Source: Methanimicrococcus sp. (GTDB lineage: Archaea > Halobacteriota > Methanosarcinia > Methanosarcinales > Methanosarcinaceae). From it: DNA of 17,025 nucleotides. Below, in pieces: positions 13,785-17,025 of this stretch; positions within the stretch are counted from its first letter, which is position 1; each line of letters starts with the position of its first letter. Position numbers and translations under genes: made by a program. Under the pieces are notes generated by a model. It was not told where the DNA came from and made no database searches. It saw nothing but the letters and a program-made list of their open reading frames with translations. The stretch lies in assembly GCA_009783635.1 (NCBI GenBank), contig WRDC01000017.1, forward strand, positions 1 through 17,025, in the 5' to 3' direction.

Positions 13785-14252
13785 TTAATCAACTTGGGTC
13801 GTCAGGAAGATAGGCAGAGTCATCTGTTCTATCTGGTCTTGGAGCTCCTCTATTTCATCCATGTGGCGGTCTTCATCTTTTAAAATTTCCATCAGCATAT
13901 CCCGCGTGGCATAATCCCGCAGTTCTCCGGCGAGGACGATTGCATCGTTATACGCTTTGATGGCGCCCATTTCCGCCGCGCGGTCATTTTCCACCTGCAC
14001 CGGAATTTCATTGCCGATCTGAATTTTATTCAGGTTGGATACAATGGGAATACCTTCCAGGAAAAGAATGCGGCCGATCAGCTTTTCGGCATGTTTCATC
14101 TCGTCAATCGCTCTTTTTTCAGCTTTGCTGTGCAGTTTTCCGTAACCCCAGTCCTCACACATTTCCCCGTGAACAATGTACTGATTAATGGCGGTCAACT
14201 CATCCGCAAGCAGCGAATTTAATGTATCAATAAGTCTGGCATCTCCTTTCAT
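13785..14252 (-). CDS. bfr: Bacterioferritin
   Basis: A 155-residue four-helix ferritin-like protein that aligns residue for residue with E. coli Bfr in its key positions. The dinuclear ferroxidase ligands E18, E51, H54, E94, E127 and H130 are all present, Y25 is in place, and M52 is the haem-b axial ligand between subunits. It is therefore expected to form the 24-mer shell that oxidises Fe(II) and stores Fe(III) in the cytoplasm, protecting against iron-driven oxidative damage. Length is typical (155-160). Start ATG at 14252 has AAGGA 8 bases upstream. A TATA-like GAGTATATC and a 29-base dyad lie upstream and may respond to iron or redox state. It has its own terminator and appears to be a single-gene unit. 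Confidence 0.96.
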   Translation of the reverse strand: MKGDARLIDTLNSLLADELTAINQYIVHGEMCEDWGYGKLHSKAEKRAIDEMKHAEKLIGRILFLEGIPIVSNLNKIQIGNEIPVQVENDRAAEMGAIKAYNDAIVLAGELRDYATRDMLMEILKDEDRHMDEIEELQDQIEQMTLPIFLTTQVD

Positions 14253-14304
14253 TGCAATATTCCTTTTTGATTTTTTGATAATTTTTTGATATACTCAAAA
14301 TAAA

Positions 14305-14333
14305 CTTCAATCGCGGAATATCCGCTCTTGAAG
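14305..14333. promoter_or_regulatory. 29-base dyad upstream of bfr (operator or terminator hairpin)
   Basis: CTTCAA-TC-GCGGA, centre ATA, then TCCGC-TC-TTGAAG: 11 of 13 positions are symmetric. It lies just upstream of a TATA-like GAGTATATC (minus strand, about 14288-14296), which is in turn about 40 bases before the bfr ATG. Position suits a regulator site. Read as minus-strand RNA it is a hairpin followed by TTTATTTT, which could end a transcript from further upstream. Confidence 0.4.
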
Positions 14334-14583
14334 TCATTTACCTTTGGAAATCCGTGCATTGCGTACAACCGCGTTGATTATCTGAGCAGTCAATCCTTTG
14401 CACATCATTTTTCTCTATGTCATCTAACTATTTTATTTTTATTGAAAATGGTATGAAATTAAAATGATACGTTAATTATATTTTTTCATCAATATTGTGG
14501 CGTATAAACACAGTGTTAAACCGAGGAAGTCTGTCGGAGCGTTTTTTATCAATCGAAAGCGGCGGAAGAAAAAAAGTAAGGGA

Positions 14584-14658
14584 TGGGGCTGCTGAGATTT
14601 GAACTCAGGTCGCAAGACCCCCAGCCTTGCAGGATGGACCAAGCTACCCTACAGCCCC
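14584..14658 (-). tRNA. tRNA-Pro(GGG)
   Basis: On the minus strand the acceptor GGGGCTG (14658-14652) pairs with CAGCCCC (14591-14585), with discriminator A (14584) and no encoded CCA. The anticodon stem CAAGG/TCTTG (with a possible extra G-C pair) closes the loop CTGGGGG, giving anticodon GGG. The T arm CTGAG/CTCAG encloses TTCAAAT, and the D arm has the GGGTAGCTTGGT form of archaeal tRNA-Pro. No intron. A run of seven Ts follows about 9 bases downstream (14575-14569). Confidence 0.93.
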
Positions 14659-14688
14659 GTTTTGAGATAAACCTAAAAAAGCAAGTCT

Positions 14689-14718
14689 AAAACCTTTTTT
14701 TATTATATAAAGGTTTTT
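14689..14718 (-). promoter_or_regulatory. tRNA-Pro promoter: TATA box inside an inverted repeat
   Basis: TTTATATAATA (minus strand, 14711-14701) would start transcription near 14680, about 22 bases before tRNA-Pro. The box is framed by AAAACCTTT (14689-14697) and AAAGGTTTT (14709-14717). The same TA-rich core also reads as a TATA box on the plus strand. Confidence 0.5.
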
Positions 14719-14888
14719 CATTTAGGCGATTCGAAAGTTGCGGCCTGTCGCTTCGTTCCGGTTACATTTTTCTTTCTGATTCGGAATCCGTTTGCGTTTG
14801 CGGCGCCTTCGGCATCCCGTCTTTTTTTAAATACCGGAGTGAAGCGGCGGCCTCAGCTTTTTGAACACTTTCACACCGCTCACTTTAT

Positions 14889-14902
14889 GTATTTATAAAT
14901 AC
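14889..14902. promoter_or_regulatory. Perfect 14-base palindrome containing a TATA box
   Basis: GTATTTATAAATAC is its own reverse complement and contains a TATA element readable on both strands. It lies about 200 bases upstream of radA, in an otherwise unexplained 430-base spacer. Confidence 0.4.
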
Positions 14903-14965
14903 GCCGCGTTTTAGGGTATACAACGCATTCATGAGGTGAATCGGTTCATGACAACCGGTTCATAT

Positions 14966-15040
14966 CATACTTCCCGTAATCATACTTCCCATAATCATAC
15001 TTCCCATAATCATACTTCCCATAATCATATTTACAACAAT
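14966..15040. repeat. Tandem array, 5 units of 15 bp upstream of radA
   Basis: CATACTTCCCATAAT: the first unit has one change (G for A), the next three are identical, and the fifth (CATATTTACAACAAT) is degenerate. A partial sixth unit, CATACATATAAATA, contains the radA TATA box, so the array runs straight into the promoter. Confidence 0.92.
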
Positions 15041-15043
15041 CAT

Positions 15044-15055
15044 ACATATAAATAA
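15044..15055 (+). promoter_or_regulatory. TATA box for radA
   Basis: CATATAAATAAA, centred near 15050, with initiation expected near 15076. This gives a leader of about 20-25 bases carrying the TAGGAG ribosome site 8 bases before ATG 15099. Confidence 0.6.
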
Positions 15056-15098
15056 AACAAGTAATCATAATTCATATTCATCTGTAGGAGAAATAAAA

Positions 15099-16076
15099 AT
15101 GACTGAAATCTCTTTGGAAGACCTCCCCGGCGTCGGACCGGCAACGGCCGAAAAATTAAAAGAAGCGGGCTTTAATTCGGTTGAAGCCATTGCTGTCGCA
15201 TCCCCCGCCGAGCTCGGCGCGACGGCCGAAATCGGAGAAGCCACGGCGGCAAAAATCATCAATGCTGCCAGGCAGGCCGCCGATATCGGCGGTTTTGAAA
15301 CCGGAGACATGGTCTTTGAAAGACGGCTAAACATCGGCAAAATCAAAACCGGATGCGCTGAATTTGACGAGATGATGGGCGGCGGCATTGAAAGTCAGTC
15401 CATTACGGAAATTTACGGCGAATTCGGTTCCGGAAAAACTCAAGTCGCTCACCAGCTGACCGTCAACGTTCAGCTTCCCGAAGAAAACGGCGGCTTAAAC
15501 GGTTCCGTCATCATTATTGATACCGAAAATACTTTCCGCCCCGACAGAGTCAAACAAATGGTTGAAGGAAAAGCCAATGAACTCGGCATTGAACTGGACG
15601 CCGACGAATTCTTAAGAAACATTCATGTCGCCCGCGCTTTTAATTCCAACCACCAGATCCTCCTTGTGGATTCTGCCATGGATCTTGCTAATGAATTAAA
15701 AAATTCCGACAAACCTGTCCGCCTTTTGATTGTTGACTCTCTCACCGCGCATTTCAGAGCTGAGTATATCGGCCGCGGCACGCTGGCGGACCGCCAGCAA
15801 AAATTAAACAAACACTTGCACGGCCTTCAGCGTTTTGCCAACTTAAACAACGCCTCCGTCTTGGTGACCAACCAAGTGATGGCCAAGCCCGACACCTTCT
15901 TCGGCGACCCGACCCGGCCCATCGGCGGCCACATTCTCGGCCACACGGCCACATTCAGACTTTACATCCGAAAATCCAAGGGCGATAAAAGAATCGTCAA
16001 ACTGGTGGATTCGCCGAATCTGCCGGAAGGCGAGGCCGTTTTGGCCGTCACGAGAGACGGCATCACGGACGCGTAA
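15099..16076 (+). CDS. radA: DNA repair and recombination protein RadA
   Basis: A 325-residue archaeal RecA/Rad51-family recombinase. It forms helical filaments on single-stranded DNA and drives ATP-dependent strand exchange in homologous recombination. The N-terminal helix-hairpin-helix domain (about 1-62) includes LPGVGPATAEKL. The RecA core has Walker A GEFGSGKT (107-114), IIDTENTFRPDR (139-150), Walker B LLIVDS (209-214), the L1/L2 DNA-binding region with RAEYIGRGTLADRQQ and the ATP-cap region near FFGDPTRPIGGHILGH. Length is typical of euryarchaeal RadA (about 325). The start ATG has TAGGAG 8 bases upstream. The stop codon lies inside a 10-bp tandem repeat and a strong hairpin follows. 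priL lies next in the same direction, with its own TATA box. Confidence 0.98.
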   Translation: MTEISLEDLPGVGPATAEKLKEAGFNSVEAIAVASPAELGATAEIGEATAAKIINAARQAADIGGFETGDMVFERRLNIGKIKTGCAEFDEMMGGGIESQSITEIYGEFGSGKTQVAHQLTVNVQLPEENGGLNGSVIIIDTENTFRPDRVKQMVEGKANELGIELDADEFLRNIHVARAFNSNHQILLVDSAMDLANELKNSDKPVRLLIVDSLTAHFRAEYIGRGTLADRQQKLNKHLHGLQRFANLNNASVLVTNQVMAKPDTFFGDPTRPIGGHILGHTATFRLYIRKSKGDKRIVKLVDSPNLPEGEAVLAVTRDGITDA

Positions 16077-16106
16077 GGACACGTAAGGACGCGTAAGGAC
16101 GCATAA
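16067..16106. repeat. Tandem array, 4 units of 10 bp overlapping the radA stop
   Basis: GGACGCGTAA four times (units 2 and 4 have one change each). The TAA of the first unit is the radA stop codon, so the last three codons of radA (GAC-GCG-TAA plus one base) belong to the array. Confidence 0.9.
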
Positions 16107-16135
16107 TTTTGAGAACGCCTGCCAACACATTTTTA

Positions 16136-16161
16136 TGAGAGCGGTTTAAAGACCGCTCTCA
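16136..16161 (+). terminator. Hairpin terminator of radA
   Basis: TGAGAGCGGT (16136-16145) and ACCGCTCTCA (16152-16161) form a perfect 10-bp stem with loop TTAAAG. There is no immediate T-run, but a series of T5-T7 tracts follows from 16191. Confidence 0.6.
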
Positions 16162-16181
16162 AATCACCTTTCCCGCACTTA

Positions 16182-16241
16182 TCTTCGGCCTTTTTGTCTT
16201 GGCCTTTTTGTCTTCTGCTTTTTTGTCTTCTGCTTTTTTTG
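16182..16241 (+). repeat. T-rich tandem array, 4 units of 14-16 bp (likely termination zone)
   Basis: Units TCTTCGGCCTTTTTG, TCTTGGCCTTTTTG, TCTTCTGCTTTTTTG and TCTTCTGCTTTTTTTG. Each carries a run of 5-7 Ts, so on the plus strand this is a series of archaeal-type T-tract terminators between radA and priL. Confidence 0.7.
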
Positions 16242-16267
16242 TATCCGACCGCTTTACAGACACACGG

Positions 16268-16277
16268 TTTATATATT
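16268..16277 (+). promoter_or_regulatory. TATA box for priL
   Basis: TTTATATATT, centred near 16272. Initiation would fall near 16298, which is after the ATG at 16292 and just before the one at 16301. Confidence 0.5.
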
Positions 16278-16300
16278 CCGAAACATAATTTATGACCGTT

Positions 16301-17025
16301 ATGTCTCCCGAAGAACTTGCTCTTTATCCGTTTTTAACCAAAGCTTCCGAGTATGTCAGCGAGCTGGACTTTTCTCTTGACGCTTTGATGACCGGCCTCG
16401 GGTTTAAAGAAGCGAGGAGACGCGGAAACGAACGCGTTTTGGAAGCCTTTTCGGGGGAAATAACAAAACCGGTATTCGGAAACGAAAAAGATACGCTTTC
16501 AGAGCTTTTATCCTATCCTTTCGCGCGCATTTTGGTCTCATGTTTAAATGAGCCGGCCTTTACGCGGCGCTATGCCCTTGCCGAAGCCACGGCCGCGCAC
16601 TCTCTTCTCAGAAAAACAATGGACAAAGATATCGGTTTTGTTTTGGATTTCGGAAAAGATTTCGGCATCATCGCTTTCGAACAGAGTGACCATATCAGAA
16701 TTTACTTTTCGGATTACATCCGCTATTCTCTTTCGATGAAAGACCTTTCATGGAAACTGATCAACCGCCATATTGAGAAAGGGTATGTCATCATCCGGCG
16801 GGAGGAATTTGTCCGCCTGCTTCAGGAAGCTATCCGCAAAAGAATAGAAAGTTCTTTGCCGGTTCAGGAAATCCCCAAAGAAATCCGCGCGGCGTGCGAA
16901 TCGCAAGTTGCCGAGCTGAAAACAAGATATGAGGAGCAGCGGCAGAATTTGGGTGACGCCGATCTCGGGGAAGTGGATTTCACGATGTTTCCGCCGTGTA
17001 TCAATAAAGCGCTTTCCAATGTCAG
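16301..17025 (+). CDS. priL: DNA primase large subunit PriL (cut by window edge)
   Basis: An open frame of 241 complete codons running off the right edge. The sequence SPEELALYPFLTKASEYV at the start, SYPFARILVSCL (about 72-83) and MFPPCINKALSNV at the end are typical of PriL, the non-catalytic regulatory subunit of the archaeal-eukaryal primase, which with PriS makes primers for DNA replication. The cysteine of FPPCI is expected to be the first of four ligands of the C-terminal 4Fe-4S cluster; the other three lie outside the window. ATG 16301 is preferred over the in-frame ATG at 16292 because the TATA box places transcription initiation near 16298. Neither start has a Shine-Dalgarno, so the message is probably leaderless. 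It follows radA in the same direction, with terminator-like sequence between. Confidence 0.9.
   Translation, partial: MSPEELALYPFLTKASEYVSELDFSLDALMTGLGFKEARRRGNERVLEAFSGEITKPVFGNEKDTLSELLSYPFARILVSCLNEPAFTRRYALAEATAAHSLLRKTMDKDIGFVLDFGKDFGIIAFEQSDHIRIYFSDYIRYSLSMKDLSWKLINRHIEKGYVIIRREEFVRLLQEAIRKRIESSLPVQEIPKEIRAACESQVAELKTRYEEQRQNLGDADLGEVDFTMFPPCINKALSNV

Noticed and set aside
1337..15040. Tandem arrays as CRISPR
   Set aside because: Units are directly adjacent with no unique spacers, are only 10-18 bp and lack neighbouring cas genes.
1..17025. Insertion sequence, prophage or defence island
   Set aside because: No transposase, integrase, phage or defence-type protein was found in any convincing frame; the only integration-like hint is the weak gene remnant before tRNA-Tyr.

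Overview
The window looks like a chromosomal segment of a methanogenic archaeon, probably from or near the Methanosarcinales. It encodes two coenzyme F420 biosynthesis enzymes (CofD and CofH), the archaeal recombinase RadA, the large primase subunit PriL, an archaetidylserine-synthase-type CDP-alcohol transferase, the start of the methanopterin aldolase MptD, and a tRNA-Tyr gene with an archaeal bulge-helix-bulge intron. Archaeal TATA boxes precede many genes. Genes are moderate in GC and spacers are AT-rich. The genus is an inference from the protein sequences; no rRNA is present.

Layout: 1-885 (minus) holds the mptD start and pssA. 886-1692 is a long spacer with two tandem-repeat arrays. 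1693-2484 (plus) is a lipoprotein with two internal repeat domains, followed by a spacer with two more arrays and a hairpin terminator. 3003-3321 (plus) holds tRNA-Tyr (with intron) and tRNA-Asp, then back-to-back hairpin terminators. 3447-14252 is mostly minus strand: a bacterial-type Lys/Orn/Arg decarboxylase, cofD, an AEC-family transporter, cofH, a diaminopimelate-decarboxylase-type enzyme, a small four-helix membrane protein, a GNAT acetyltransferase and bacterioferritin. A single plus-strand HD-domain phosphohydrolase (9646-10893) interrupts this series. tRNA-Pro(GGG) is at 14584-14658 (minus). The right end is plus strand: radA, then priL, cut by the window edge.

Functional themes are F420 and methanopterin cofactor synthesis, lipid head-group synthesis, lysine synthesis beside a possible lysine-consuming decarboxylase, iron and oxidative-stress handling (Bfr), nucleotide and DNA metabolism (HD hydrolase, RadA, PriL) and three tRNAs. 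Most genes appear to be single transcription units with their own TATA boxes and hairpin or T-tract terminators. The clearest co-transcribed pair is pssA-mptD.

The most unusual feature is that most larger spacers carry their own short tandem-repeat array (units of about 10-18 bp, sequence differing from spacer to spacer). About eleven arrays occur in 17 kb, several of them touching promoters, leaders, terminators or, at radA, the stop codon. I found no transposase, no CRISPR array and no recognisable defence island.
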